Part shown: one piece after another, positions 6,020-13,573 of the stretch
Position numbering within the stretch: position 1 is the first letter of the stretch
Layout: each line of letters starts with the position of its first letter
Source of the DNA: JBQTHI01 sp052390035
GTDB taxonomy: Bacteria; Actinomycetota; Acidimicrobiia; Spongiisociales; ZC4RG35
Assembly (NCBI GenBank): GCA_052390035.1
Contig: JBQTHI010000122.1
Coordinates: forward strand, 1 to 15,921
Reading direction: 5' to 3'
Length of the DNA: 15,921 nt
The notes under the pieces: model-generated
Told to the model about the DNA's origin: nothing
What the model saw: only the letters and a program-made list of their open reading frames with translations
Databases searched by the model: none
Program-made: the position numbers and the translations under genes

Positions 6020-6997
6020 ATGAACGAGGTGATACGGGCCGAAGGGCTCGTCAAGCACTACAAGGAGGTAAAGGCCCTTGACGGGCTCGATCTCAGTGTG
6101 CGGGAGGGGCACGTCCTCGGCCTGCTCGGACCCAACGGGGCCGGCAAGACCACGGCGGTGCGGATCCTCACCACCCTGCTGATCCCAGATGCCGGCACCG
6201 CTTCCGTGGCCGGAATCGATGTCACCGCCCGACCCAATGAAGTTCGGGCTCGGATCGGTCTATCGGGTCAATACGCCGCCGTCGACGAATATCTCACCGG
6301 GTTCGAGAACCTCTACCTATTCGGCAAGCTGTACCGTCTCGGCCGCGAGAAGGCACGGGGTCGGGCTCGGGAACTCTTGGAGCGGTTCGACCTGGCCGAC
6401 GCGGCCGACCGTCCTGTCAAGACCTATTCGGGAGGGATGAGACGCCGCCTCGATCTGGCCGGGGCCCTGGTGGCGGCTCCATCGGTGTTGTTTCTTGACG
6501 AGCCCACCACCGGTCTCGACCCCCGCAGCCGCGCCGGCATGTGGGAGGTGATTCGCGAATTGGTGCAGGGCGGCACCACCCTGTTGCTAACCACCCAATA
6601 TCTCGAAGAAGCTGACCGGCTGGCCGACGAAATCGTGGTGATCGACCATGGAAGGGAGATTGCCCGGGGCAGCGCCGACCACCTGAAGAGCCAAATCGGG
6701 GGAGAGCGGGTGGAGTTGGTGATCAAGTCCCACGACCACATTTCAGTGGCGCGCGACACCCTGAGCTCGTTTGCGGTCGGGGAGGTGGTCGTCGACTACC
6801 AGAACCGCACCCTCACCGCTCCGGTAACCGGGGGGAGCGTCGTCTTGATGGAGGTGCTGCGAGGCCTCGACACCAGCTCGGTACCCGTCCTTGACGTCGG
6901 TCTTCGCCGCCCGACGCTCGACGATGTGTTCCTCACCCTTACCGGTCACCGTTCACTGGAGTCGAACGGTGACAAAGAACTTAAGGAGATTGCCTGA
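6020..6997 (+). CDS. DrrA-type ABC transporter ATP-binding protein
   Basis: The 325-residue product has every motif of an ABC ATPase: Walker A GPNGAGKTT at residues 37-45, Q-loop Gln 84 in SGQYAAVDEYLTG, signature YSGGM at 136-140, Walker B VLFLDEP at 156-162 and a D-loop LDP. The switch-loop residue is Gln 193 in TTQYLEEAD instead of His; this is usual for the DrrA family and is not a defect. The C-terminal 90 residues match the DrrA-type extension that ends in RRPTLDDVFLTLTG. The family powers export of drugs, lipids or antibiotics at the membrane. I chose the ATG at 6020 for its ribosome-binding site and homology; an ATG at 5957 in the same frame adds 21 unlikely residues. TGA overlaps the next ATG by one base, so this is an operon. 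Confidence 0.93.
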   Translation: MNEVIRAEGLVKHYKEVKALDGLDLSVREGHVLGLLGPNGAGKTTAVRILTTLLIPDAGTASVAGIDVTARPNEVRARIGLSGQYAAVDEYLTGFENLYLFGKLYRLGREKARGRARELLERFDLADAADRPVKTYSGGMRRRLDLAGALVAAPSVLFLDEPTTGLDPRSRAGMWEVIRELVQGGTTLLLTTQYLEEADRLADEIVVIDHGREIARGSADHLKSQIGGERVELVIKSHDHISVARDTLSSFAVGEVVVDYQNRTLTAPVTGGSVVLMEVLRGLDTSSVPVLDVGLRRPTLDDVFLTLTGHRSLESNGDKELKEIA

Positions 6998-7800
6998 TGA
7001 ATCAACTCGCCTGGGTGGCCGCCGACGGCCTCGCCGTCGCTCACCGCAACCTGATCAAGATCAAGCGGGTACCCGAACTTCTGGTCTGGGTGCTGCTCTC
7101 GCCCATCATGTTCGTCCTGCTCTTTGCCTACGTCTTCGGGGGCTCAATCGATGTCCCCGGCGTCGGATACCGCGAGTTCCTCATCGCTGGGATCTTCGCC
7201 CAAACCGTCGTTTTCGGTGCGACGTACACCGGAGCGAGCCTGGCCGAGGACATGCAGAAAGGAATCATCGACCGCTTTCGATCGCTGCCGATGACCCGAT
7301 CGGCGGTGCTGGTGGGTCGAACTGCCAGCGACATCTTCTACAACGTGCTGTCCATCGCCATCATGGCGGGTACCGGTCTTTTGGTCGGGTGGCGGATCCG
7401 CACATCGTTGTGGGAGGCACTCGCCGGATTCGGGATCCTGTTGTTGTTCGCGTACGCGTTCTCATGGGTGATGGCGAGCATCGGCTTGGTGGTGCCGGGG
7501 CCGGAGGTCGTCAACAATGCCTCCTTCATGGTGATCATGCCGCTCTCCTTCATCTCTAATGCCTTTGTGCCGAGCCAGAACCTTCCCACCCCGCTACGGA
7601 TCTTCGCCGAATGGAACCCGGTTTCGGCTGTGACCCAGGCGGCCCGAAACCTCTTCGGGAACGTGAACCCGCTCGCTCCGGTCCCGGAGGCGTGGTCGAT
7701 GCAGCATCCGGTGCTCTATACCCTGATCTGGGTGGCGGTCATCCTGGCGGTGTTCGTCCCGTTCTCGGTCAGCCTGTATAAGCGGGCAGCCACCAAGTAG
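6997..7800 (+). CDS. DrrB-type ABC-2 transporter permease
   Basis: The 267-residue membrane protein has about six hydrophobic segments, near residues 28-48, 63-80, 112-130, 140-160, 172-190 and 238-258. It has the ABC-2 permease motif EDMQKGIIDRFRSLPMTRSA followed by VLVGRT, which contacts the ATPase. NPVSAVTQAARNLFG near the C-terminus is also typical. AAGGAG (6983-6988) precedes the ATG by 8 nt, and the start overlaps the stop of the ATPase gene by one base, so the two are co-translated. Together they form a complete exporter of the DrrAB class. The cargo cannot be told, since no biosynthetic cluster is visible in the window. No clear terminator follows. Confidence 0.92.
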   Translation: MNQLAWVAADGLAVAHRNLIKIKRVPELLVWVLLSPIMFVLLFAYVFGGSIDVPGVGYREFLIAGIFAQTVVFGATYTGASLAEDMQKGIIDRFRSLPMTRSAVLVGRTASDIFYNVLSIAIMAGTGLLVGWRIRTSLWEALAGFGILLLFAYAFSWVMASIGLVVPGPEVVNNASFMVIMPLSFISNAFVPSQNLPTPLRIFAEWNPVSAVTQAARNLFGNVNPLAPVPEAWSMQHPVLYTLIWVAVILAVFVPFSVSLYKRAATK

Positions 7801-7885
7801 CTGATCCATCTTTCCCTAGACAGGCCCCCATCGTCTTCTAGTTTGCACGGCGACCGCCGACGACTGCTGCTTTGGGGGACCTGCC

Positions 7886-8956
7886 TTGGGATTTCGAATT
7901 ACGGTTTGGGGAGCGGCCCTGGCGAGCTTGGTGTCGGCGGCACCGGCCCTTGGTGTGGATGACGCGGTGCCAGGAGCGGGGACGGGCTTGGTGATGGCGG
8001 GTCTCTATTCGGACCAGTGGTGGTCGGCGGCCGACCTCATTGGTCTGGCTGAGGCCAGCGGCAAGAGAGCCTCGTTGATGGGCACCTTTCATCAACCCTG
8101 GGAGTCCGAGCACGGATCGTCGGGAAACACCGACTGGCTGCTCGAGCAGGCGTGGACGGCCGGGGCCACTCCCGTGGCCAATGTCGAGCTGGCCGAACCG
8201 GCCGCGGAAATCGCAACAGGAGCTCACGACGCCGGGATAGCCCAGTGGGCTCAACGGGTCAAAGGCTGGCTCGACCGGGGAGGTGGGCGTTCGCTGTTCA
8301 TTGCTCCACTCGCCGAGATGAACGGTGACTGGGTGTGGTATGGGATGGATCCCGGAGGATTTCGGGGTGCCTACCGGCGCTTTGTTGAGATTTTTCACCA
8401 GGCCGGTCTCGACGAAACCAGGGTCCGTTGGGTGTTTGCACCCAATGCCTGGTCGGTCTGGCCACATCGAACCGTTGACTATTACCCGGGTGACGATGTC
8501 GTCGATCTGGTCGGCATTTCGGCTTACAACTTCGGTGAGCAGGCCGGGCGATGGAGCGGGGTGCTCGACTCGGGCTTGGGAGCATTGGACGAGATCCGAA
8601 GTTTTGCACCCCAGAAGCCGTACCTCATTACCCAGGTCGGAAGCTCCACGGTCGGAGGCGATCGCGACGCCTGGCTGCTCGAACTATTTCAAACGGCCGC
8701 CACAGATCCGAATGTGGTCGGCCTGATCTATTTCAACTTCGTCAAAGAAACCGACTGGAAGGTCTGGGATGGCGTGAACCTGGCGCCGGGTTGGCATCAG
8801 GCGATGCAGATGCCGACCACCGTCTACCACTGGCCGCTCGCCGAATGGTTCCAACCGGGGCCGATTGCATTTACACCCGACCAGAAGTCGTTGGGCGGTT
8901 CGCAGGCGCTAACACCTCTCGGCCCAAGGCAGAGCCGGTCGCTGTTTCCTATCTAG
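7886..8956 (+). CDS. Secreted GH26-like (beta-mannanase-type) protein with Gln at the usual nucleophile position
   Basis: The 356-residue product begins with a signal peptide: Arg 4, a hydrophobic core VWGAALASLV, and small residues SAAPALG near 17-23. The body fits a GH26-like TIM barrel. The general acid/base Glu 144 is in LFIAPLAEMNGDWVWYG, followed by RWVFAPNAWSVWP, then YYPGDDVVDLVGISAYN at 199-215, then KPYLITQVGSS at 244-254. Family members usually have Glu in this last motif (KP-mI-E-GS) as the nucleophile; here codon 250 is CAG, Gln. It may be a weak enzyme, one with another mechanism, or a glycan-binding protein outside the cell. The start is a TTG at 7886 with GGGGGA 6 nt upstream; no ATG or GTG precedes the signal peptide in frame. 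The last 25 residues are low-complexity. Confidence 0.82.
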   Translation: MGFRITVWGAALASLVSAAPALGVDDAVPGAGTGLVMAGLYSDQWWSAADLIGLAEASGKRASLMGTFHQPWESEHGSSGNTDWLLEQAWTAGATPVANVELAEPAAEIATGAHDAGIAQWAQRVKGWLDRGGGRSLFIAPLAEMNGDWVWYGMDPGGFRGAYRRFVEIFHQAGLDETRVRWVFAPNAWSVWPHRTVDYYPGDDVVDLVGISAYNFGEQAGRWSGVLDSGLGALDEIRSFAPQKPYLITQVGSSTVGGDRDAWLLELFQTAATDPNVVGLIYFNFVKETDWKVWDGVNLAPGWHQAMQMPTTVYHWPLAEWFQPGPIAFTPDQKSLGGSQALTPLGPRQSRSLFPI

Positions 8957-10332
8957 GGCACGATGTTGTGGTTGCGGTGGAAGACGTTGTCGGGGTCGTA
9001 TTTTCTCTTCACCGTAACCAGACGCTCGTAGTTGTCTGATCCAAAACCGGCGACCACCCGATCGCGCCCTTCATCACCGATGAAGTTGAGATAAACCGCG
9101 CCGCTCGCCCACGGTCTGAGATCGGCTCGCAGGTCGTGAGCCCATTGCCGTGCCCGCCCGTCTTCGGCCGGGTCGCTCCACAGGCCAAACGGGTGGATGA
9201 TCCACGGAGCCGATCGCCAGGGAAGCGGATAGTCAGAGGGTCCGCGGGCTACCGCCCCTCCCTGCGGAAAAAGGACGTGTTGGGACGGCGAAGGGACGAT
9301 CATGTCGGGCGCCCGTTGACAGAACAGGTCGACCGCGACATCGGGAAGCGCGTCGAGGTATTCGGCCGACCAGTAGTTCCGATAGCCGGGCGGGTCGTCG
9401 AGCATTGAGTTGAGATCGGCGTAGGCACCTTCGAAGATCAACTTGCCGGCGGGATCCAACTCCATCATCGGCGCCATCACCTCCAGTGCCTCGGGCTTTG
9501 GCCCCGCATAAGTGATGAACGCGGCACATGTCAGCTTGCCGACCAACAGCTCGGGCACGAACTCCTCCACCGGACCGGTGAGATAGATGAGGCCACCGCC
9601 GATCTCGTCCGGTGCATCCTCGATGAAGTCCCGGTAGGCCCTGACCACATTGGGTCCGACCTCCGGATCCCAAAGAAGGAGAGCGGCCGAGGCGATGGGC
9701 AGCGGATAGAGCCGAAGGGTGATCGAGGTGGCCACTCCGAAATTTCCTCCACCGCCGTGGAGGGCCCAGAACAGATCGGAGTTCTCCGATTCGGACGCTC
9801 GCACCACTTCGCCGTTGGCGGTGACCACATCGACCGAAACCAGATTGTCGCAGGCGAGGCCGAACTTGCGGTCCATCCATCCGCCGCCGCCGCCGAGGAC
9901 AAAGCCGCCCAACCCGGTGGTTGATACTCGACCGCCGGTGGTCGCCAGCCCATAACGCTCGGTGGCCCGGTCGAGGTCCCTCATCGTCGAACCACCTCCG
10001 GCGGTTGCCGTTCCGTCGTCGGGGTCAACCGTGACGGCGTTCAGGTGTCGAAGGTCGACGACGATCCCACCGTCGGTGAGGGCCATGCCGGCCACCCCAT
10101 GGCCGCCGCCCCGTACCGAAATCTCGAGACCCGACTCCCGACCAATCCGGATGGCCGTAGACACGTCTTCGATTGTCTGGCACTGGGCGATGACTGCTGG
10201 GCGGCGATCGATCATTGCATTGAAGATGGCCCGCGCTTGATCGTAGCCCGCATCGCCGGCCTCGAAGACGTTGCCCGAGAACCCTTTACGCAGCTCTCGT
10301 AGGGCCGGGCCCGGGGCACGTAACGTCGCCAT
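8953..10332 (-). CDS. FAD-binding oxidoreductase with berberine-bridge-type C-terminus
   Basis: The 459-residue product has a PCMH-type FAD domain. Residues 44-165 include RPAVIAQCQTIEDVSTAIR, then SVRGGGHGVAG with His 78, the expected 8-alpha-histidyl link to FAD, then TTGGRVSTTGLGGFVLGGGG and RKFGLACDNL. The second, cysteinyl, link of bicovalent family members is missing: Val-Ser stands at 136-137, as in many bacterial mono-covalent members. The C-terminus is a BBE domain (YLNFIGDEGRD, then RLVTVKRKYDPDNVFHRNHN). The family oxidises sugars, alkaloids or other alcohols with O2; the substrate is not predictable. The ATG at 10332 gives the normal length; an upstream in-frame start at 10473 would run into the divergent lyase gene. 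No Tat or Sec signal is seen. Its stop overlaps that of the GH26-like gene. Confidence 0.9.
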   Translation of the reverse strand: MATLRAPGPALRELRKGFSGNVFEAGDAGYDQARAIFNAMIDRRPAVIAQCQTIEDVSTAIRIGRESGLEISVRGGGHGVAGMALTDGGIVVDLRHLNAVTVDPDDGTATAGGGSTMRDLDRATERYGLATTGGRVSTTGLGGFVLGGGGGWMDRKFGLACDNLVSVDVVTANGEVVRASESENSDLFWALHGGGGNFGVATSITLRLYPLPIASAALLLWDPEVGPNVVRAYRDFIEDAPDEIGGGLIYLTGPVEEFVPELLVGKLTCAAFITYAGPKPEALEVMAPMMELDPAGKLIFEGAYADLNSMLDDPPGYRNYWSAEYLDALPDVAVDLFCQRAPDMIVPSPSQHVLFPQGGAVARGPSDYPLPWRSAPWIIHPFGLWSDPAEDGRARQWAHDLRADLRPWASGAVYLNFIGDEGRDRVVAGFGSDNYERLVTVKRKYDPDNVFHRNHNIVP

Positions 10333-10412
10333 CGGCGGGCAGTTTGCCAGGTGTTTTGGCGGTCGGCTCCTGACACGGTGCAGAGTTTCTCCCCGTCGGC
10401 TAGAAACAGCGG
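10333..10412. promoter_or_regulatory. 80-nt divergent promoter region
   Basis: The oxidoreductase (minus) and the lyase-family gene (plus) start at its two ends. On the plus strand TAGAAA (10401-10406) lies 6 nt before the GTG at 10413 and could be the -10 of a leaderless message. No Shine-Dalgarno sequence precedes either start, and no clear -10 was identified for the minus side. Confidence 0.35.
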
Positions 10413-11282
10413 GTGATAGCCATTCGCGAGGTCGGCCCCCGCGACGGACTTCAGGTCGAGCGACCCTTGCCACCAGGGACCAGGGCTTTGTTGGTCATCT
10501 CCCTCACCGATGCCGGACTGAGCCAGATCGAGGTCGGCTCCTTCGTTTCGCCCCGGGCGGTGCCGGCCATGGCCGGTGCCGACCAAGTGTTCGCCCTGCT
10601 GCCGAGGGGCGGACCTGTGACCTTTTGGGCCTTGGTGCCCAACCGCCGCGGGGCCGAACTCGCCCATGCCGTCGGGGTAACCGCCATCACCATCACCGTG
10701 TCGGCCTCGGCCGAATACAGCCGGAAGAACATCCGCGCTGAGGTGGAGGAATCGATCAAAGCCCTCCCCGACATCGCCGCCGCTGCCCCCGGGGCTCGAC
10801 TCGACGTGGTGATCTCTTGCGCTTTTGGCTCGCCCTACGGCGATGTGACCTCGGTGACCGATGTGGAGAGCGTGGTGGCCAAAATCCGAGGAGAGGTCAG
10901 TGCCGAGCTGACGCTGGCCGACACCACCGGGGCGGCGACCCCGCGGCGGATTCGATCCGTGCTGGAAGCCGTGGGGAACGACGTTGGCCTTCACCTCCAT
11001 GACACCAGAGGCACAGCCGTGGCCAACGCCCTCGCCTCCATCGAACTAGGAGTTCGCCGGTTTGACACCTCGATCGGTGGCCTGGGCGGGTCACCGTTTG
11101 CCGAGGGCGCCGGAGGCAACCTGGCCACCGAGGATCTGGTATCGGTTTTGGAGGACATGGGCATGTCCACCGGAGTCGACTTTGATCGGTTGCTGGCGGT
11201 GAGCCGCGGATTGGAGGTGCTTATCGGTCGGAAGGCGCCCGGCCGAACCGCGGCCGCCGGACGCCTCCCCGCCTTCGACTAG
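10413..11282 (+). CDS. Hydroxymethylglutaryl-CoA lyase family protein
   Basis: The 289-residue TIM-barrel protein matches HMG-CoA lyase throughout. It opens EVGPRDGLQ, with Arg 10 and Asp 11 in the active site, has QIEVGSFVSP with Glu 40, ISCAFGSPYGDV at 134-145, metal ligands His 194 and His 196 in LHLHDTRGTAVAN, and GGNLATEDLV with Asn 236. HMG-CoA lyase splits HMG-CoA into acetoacetate and acetyl-CoA in leucine breakdown. The signature GGLGGCPYA reads GGLGGSPFA here, so the catalytic-loop Cys is Ser 227 (codon TCA). That may mean low activity or another acyl-CoA substrate. The start is GTG 10413, just ahead of the first conserved strand. No leucine-pathway genes are nearby. The next gene begins 65 nt later. 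Confidence 0.88.
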   Translation: MIAIREVGPRDGLQVERPLPPGTRALLVISLTDAGLSQIEVGSFVSPRAVPAMAGADQVFALLPRGGPVTFWALVPNRRGAELAHAVGVTAITITVSASAEYSRKNIRAEVEESIKALPDIAAAAPGARLDVVISCAFGSPYGDVTSVTDVESVVAKIRGEVSAELTLADTTGAATPRRIRSVLEAVGNDVGLHLHDTRGTAVANALASIELGVRRFDTSIGGLGGSPFAEGAGGNLATEDLVSVLEDMGMSTGVDFDRLLAVSRGLEVLIGRKAPGRTAAAGRLPAFD

Positions 11283-11333
11283 CTCAATGACTCGTCCCCG
11301 CCCGGACACATGTCGTGTTGCTAGCCGGCTCGG

Positions 11334-11339
11334 TACCAT
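11334..11339 (+). promoter_or_regulatory. Candidate -10 (TACCAT) of the NIF3-led operon
   Basis: TACCAT fits the TANNNT pattern and stands 8 nt before the ATG at 11348. The message would then start at or near the ATG, and no Shine-Dalgarno sequence is seen there. The spacing equals that of the antitoxin promoter. No convincing -35 was found. Confidence 0.35.
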
Positions 11340-11347
11340 CGGCTTCG

Positions 11348-12445
11348 ATGCCAACGGTCGCCTCCCTGCTCAACGACCTGGCGTTGCTCATCCCGGACGA
11401 CCGGGCGGCCTCCTGGGACCCCCACGGCCTCCAAGTCGGGGATCCCCAGGCGCCGATCGACACGGTGGGGGTCTGCCACGAAGTCACCGACCGGGTGGTC
11501 GGCTCCGCCATCGAGGCCGGTGTCCAACTCCTCATCTCATACCATCCTCTTCTCTTCCACCCCGACAATCGCTGGCTGGCCGGCCCCGGCCCGCGGGGTA
11601 GGGCATTTCGCCTTCTCACTCACCGGATGGCGGTGGCGATTGTTCACACCGCCTGGGACTTGTGCCCGGGGGGGACCGGCGACGCCCTCGCCGACGCCAT
11701 TGGACTCGGCGAGGTGACCGGTTTCGGTCCGGCCGATGCCGCGCCGCAGACCAAACTGGTTACCTTCGTGCCCGAGCAGGCCGTCGATCTGGTGGCGGCA
11801 GCCTTGACCGGGGTAGGAGCCGGTCGGATCGGTCGCTATTCGGGGTGCTCCTTTCGAACGAGCGGATTGGGCACGTTCTTTCCCGAGGAGGGGGCTCGTC
11901 CGGCGGCGGGTCGGCCGGGACAACTCAACCGAGAACCGGAAGTCCGTCTCGAGGTGGTGGTGGGAAAGCGGATCGAGGGGCCTGCTATTGCTGCACTTCG
12001 TGGCGCTCACCCCTATGAAGAGCCGGCCTTTGATCTGTACGAGGTACGTTCCAATCTGGGGATGATCGGCCGGGTCGGCAACCTCTCCGAGCCCCAACCA
12101 CACATTGAGTTAGCCGCCAGGGTGGAACGAGCCCTCGACGTCAGCTCCCGCGTCGCCGGAAACCGCGACCAGGTGATCAGGCGCGTTGCCGTGCTGCCCG
12201 GATCGGGCGCCTCGTTCGTAGGAGAGGCCGCCGCCGCGGGTGCCGACGCCTACGTCACCGGCGATCTCAGCCACCATCAAATGCAGGAGGCACTTGACCG
12301 GGGGCTGGCAGTCGTCGACCCGGGTCATGCGGCAACCGAACGTCCGGGAGTTGCGGCTCTGCTCGAGACCGTACGCAAGGTCCATCACGAAGTCATCGAC
12401 CTGACCTTCGACCCGACACCGTGGAAGGATCGGCCGGATGAGTGA
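11348..12445 (+). CDS. NIF3-like dinuclear metal center protein
   Basis: The 365-residue product is the long (YqfO-type) form of the NIF3 family. The N-terminal half (1-125) has WDPHGLQVGDP, GVCHEVTDRVV, LLISYHPLLFHP and VHTAWDLCPGGTGDALA. A PII/CutA-like insert fills about 135-232 (KLVTFVPEQAVDLVAAALT, then GAHPYEEPAFDLYEV). The second half ends with YVTGDLSHHQMQEALDRGLA and VVDPGHAATERPGV. Likely metal ligands are His 66, Asp 104, His 327 and Glu 331. The first of the usual His-His pair is Tyr 65. The cellular role of the family is not settled; a GTP cyclohydrolase I type 2 name is often transferred to it without proof. I chose the ATG at 11348 for the conserved N-terminus. The stop overlaps the next start by 8 nt. 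Confidence 0.92.
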   Translation: MPTVASLLNDLALLIPDDRAASWDPHGLQVGDPQAPIDTVGVCHEVTDRVVGSAIEAGVQLLISYHPLLFHPDNRWLAGPGPRGRAFRLLTHRMAVAIVHTAWDLCPGGTGDALADAIGLGEVTGFGPADAAPQTKLVTFVPEQAVDLVAAALTGVGAGRIGRYSGCSFRTSGLGTFFPEEGARPAAGRPGQLNREPEVRLEVVVGKRIEGPAIAALRGAHPYEEPAFDLYEVRSNLGMIGRVGNLSEPQPHIELAARVERALDVSSRVAGNRDQVIRRVAVLPGSGASFVGEAAAAGADAYVTGDLSHHQMQEALDRGLAVVDPGHAATERPGVAALLETVRKVHHEVIDLTFDPTPWKDRPDE

Positions 12446-13157
12446 CGATCCGCTCCAACTGGGGCTCGCCGACCTGCTCGACCTCCAAGACGTCGATCTC
12501 GCCATTGACCGTCTGCTTCATCAACGCCAGACCCTCCCCGAGTTGGAGACCTATCAGCGTGTCGCCGGCCGCCGCGACCAGTTGGTCAATACCCATCGGG
12601 TGAGAGGAGGGGAGCTGCGCAAGGTCGAACTCGACCTCGACAAGGCCGAAGGCGAACTAGAGATACTCGAAAACAAGCTGAAGGAGAGTGAGACCAGGCT
12701 CTTCGCCGGGGGAATGAGCGGCCGCGAGACCGAGCAGAAGCGTTTGGAGGTGCAGGCCTTGGGTGGCCAGCGGGAAGCCATGGAGGCCCGGGTCTTCGGG
12801 ATCATCGAGTTGGTGGATCCGCTGCGTGACATCGTCAATGGTCTGGAGGCAGAGGTCGCCGCGGCCAACCGCGAAGTGGCCGGTTTGGAGCAAGCCATCG
12901 CGCAAGCATGGAAAGAGATCGATGCCCAGATCGCCCGCCGTGAGGCGACCAAGGCCGGCCTGGCAGCACCGATACCTCCCCAGCTAATGACTCTCTATGA
13001 ACAGCTTCGGCGATCGAAAGGCGGAGTGGCGGTGGGGCGCCTCAACGGCGGGATATGTGGGGGCTGCCACTTGACGTTGTCGATTCCTGAGCAGGCCGAG
13101 GCAGCGGAATGGGACCCACCGCGCTGCATCCACTGCATGCGAATTCTGGTTATCTGA
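12438..13157 (+). CDS. Coiled-coil protein with C-terminal C4 zinc ribbon (DUF164 family)
   Basis: The 239-residue product begins with LADLLDLQDVDLAIDRLLHQ, typical of the family. A long heptad-rich coiled coil follows through about residues 25-185, and a zinc ribbon closes it. Four Cys at 207, 210, 230 and 233 (ICGGC and RCIHC) should bind one zinc. The tail NGGICGGCHLTLSIPE is characteristic. The family is suspected to act with nucleic acids; no reaction is known. GGAAGGA lies about 8 nt before the ATG, inside the end of the NIF3 gene (8-nt overlap). In Mycobacterium tuberculosis the same order, NIF3 - this family - RNase HI, is found (Rv2230c-Rv2229c-Rv2228c), which supports a functional link. 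Confidence 0.93.
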   Translation: MSDDPLQLGLADLLDLQDVDLAIDRLLHQRQTLPELETYQRVAGRRDQLVNTHRVRGGELRKVELDLDKAEGELEILENKLKESETRLFAGGMSGRETEQKRLEVQALGGQREAMEARVFGIIELVDPLRDIVNGLEAEVAAANREVAGLEQAIAQAWKEIDAQIARREATKAGLAAPIPPQLMTLYEQLRRSKGGVAVGRLNGGICGGCHLTLSIPEQAEAAEWDPPRCIHCMRILVI

Positions 13158-13159
13158 CG

Positions 13160-13573
13160 ATGGCCGGTACCTGGGTCCTCTACAGCGACGGTGCGGCGCG
13201 GGGCAATCCCGGGAACGCGGCGATCGGTGCCGTCTTGTATCGCTGGATCAACGGAGAGCCTCTCGTCGAAGTAGATAGCGTAAGCCGGGCCATCGGGGTG
13301 ACCACCAACAACGTGGCCGAATACCTCGCCGTGATCGCCGGCCTTGAACTGGCCGAGCAGCACCAACCCGACATGTTGTGGATCCGGGCCGACAGCCAGC
13401 TTCTGATCCGTCAGCTGGAAGGCCGGTACCGAGTTAGAGACGTCAAGCTGCAGCCTCTCTTCTCACGGGCCAAGACCTTGTTGAGATCGATCCCTCATCG
13501 TCTCGAACATGTTCCGCGCGAGGAGAACACGGTCGCCGATGCCCTGGCCAACCTCGCCCTCGACCGGGCCTGA
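13160..13573 (+). CDS. rnhA: Ribonuclease HI
   Basis: The 137-residue product has the full RNase H fold, with catalytic acids Asp 10 in YSDGAARGNPG, Glu 54 in NNVAEYLAVI, Asp 78 in RADSQLL and Asp 127 in NTVADALANLA. It should cut the RNA strand of RNA-DNA hybrids. It is the short actinobacterial type; in mycobacterial relatives at this locus the RNase H is fused to a CobC-like phosphatase domain, which is absent here. The basic handle region of the E. coli enzyme is reduced. The ATG at 13160 follows the previous stop by 2 nt, and the TGA overlaps the next ATG by one base, so translation is coupled on both sides. Confidence 0.93.
   Translation: MAGTWVLYSDGAARGNPGNAAIGAVLYRWINGEPLVEVDSVSRAIGVTTNNVAEYLAVIAGLELAEQHQPDMLWIRADSQLLIRQLEGRYRVRDVKLQPLFSRAKTLLRSIPHRLEHVPREENTVADALANLALDRA

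Noticed and set aside
6598..6600. Gln in the switch loop of the ABC ATPase as a loss of function
   Set aside because: The TTQYLEEAD form with Gln is typical of DrrA-type ATPases, and all other motifs are intact.
10333..10473. Longer N-terminus for the flavin oxidoreductase (start at 10473)
   Set aside because: The extra 47 residues are Arg/Pro-rich, not conserved-looking, and would overlap the start of the divergent lyase-family gene.
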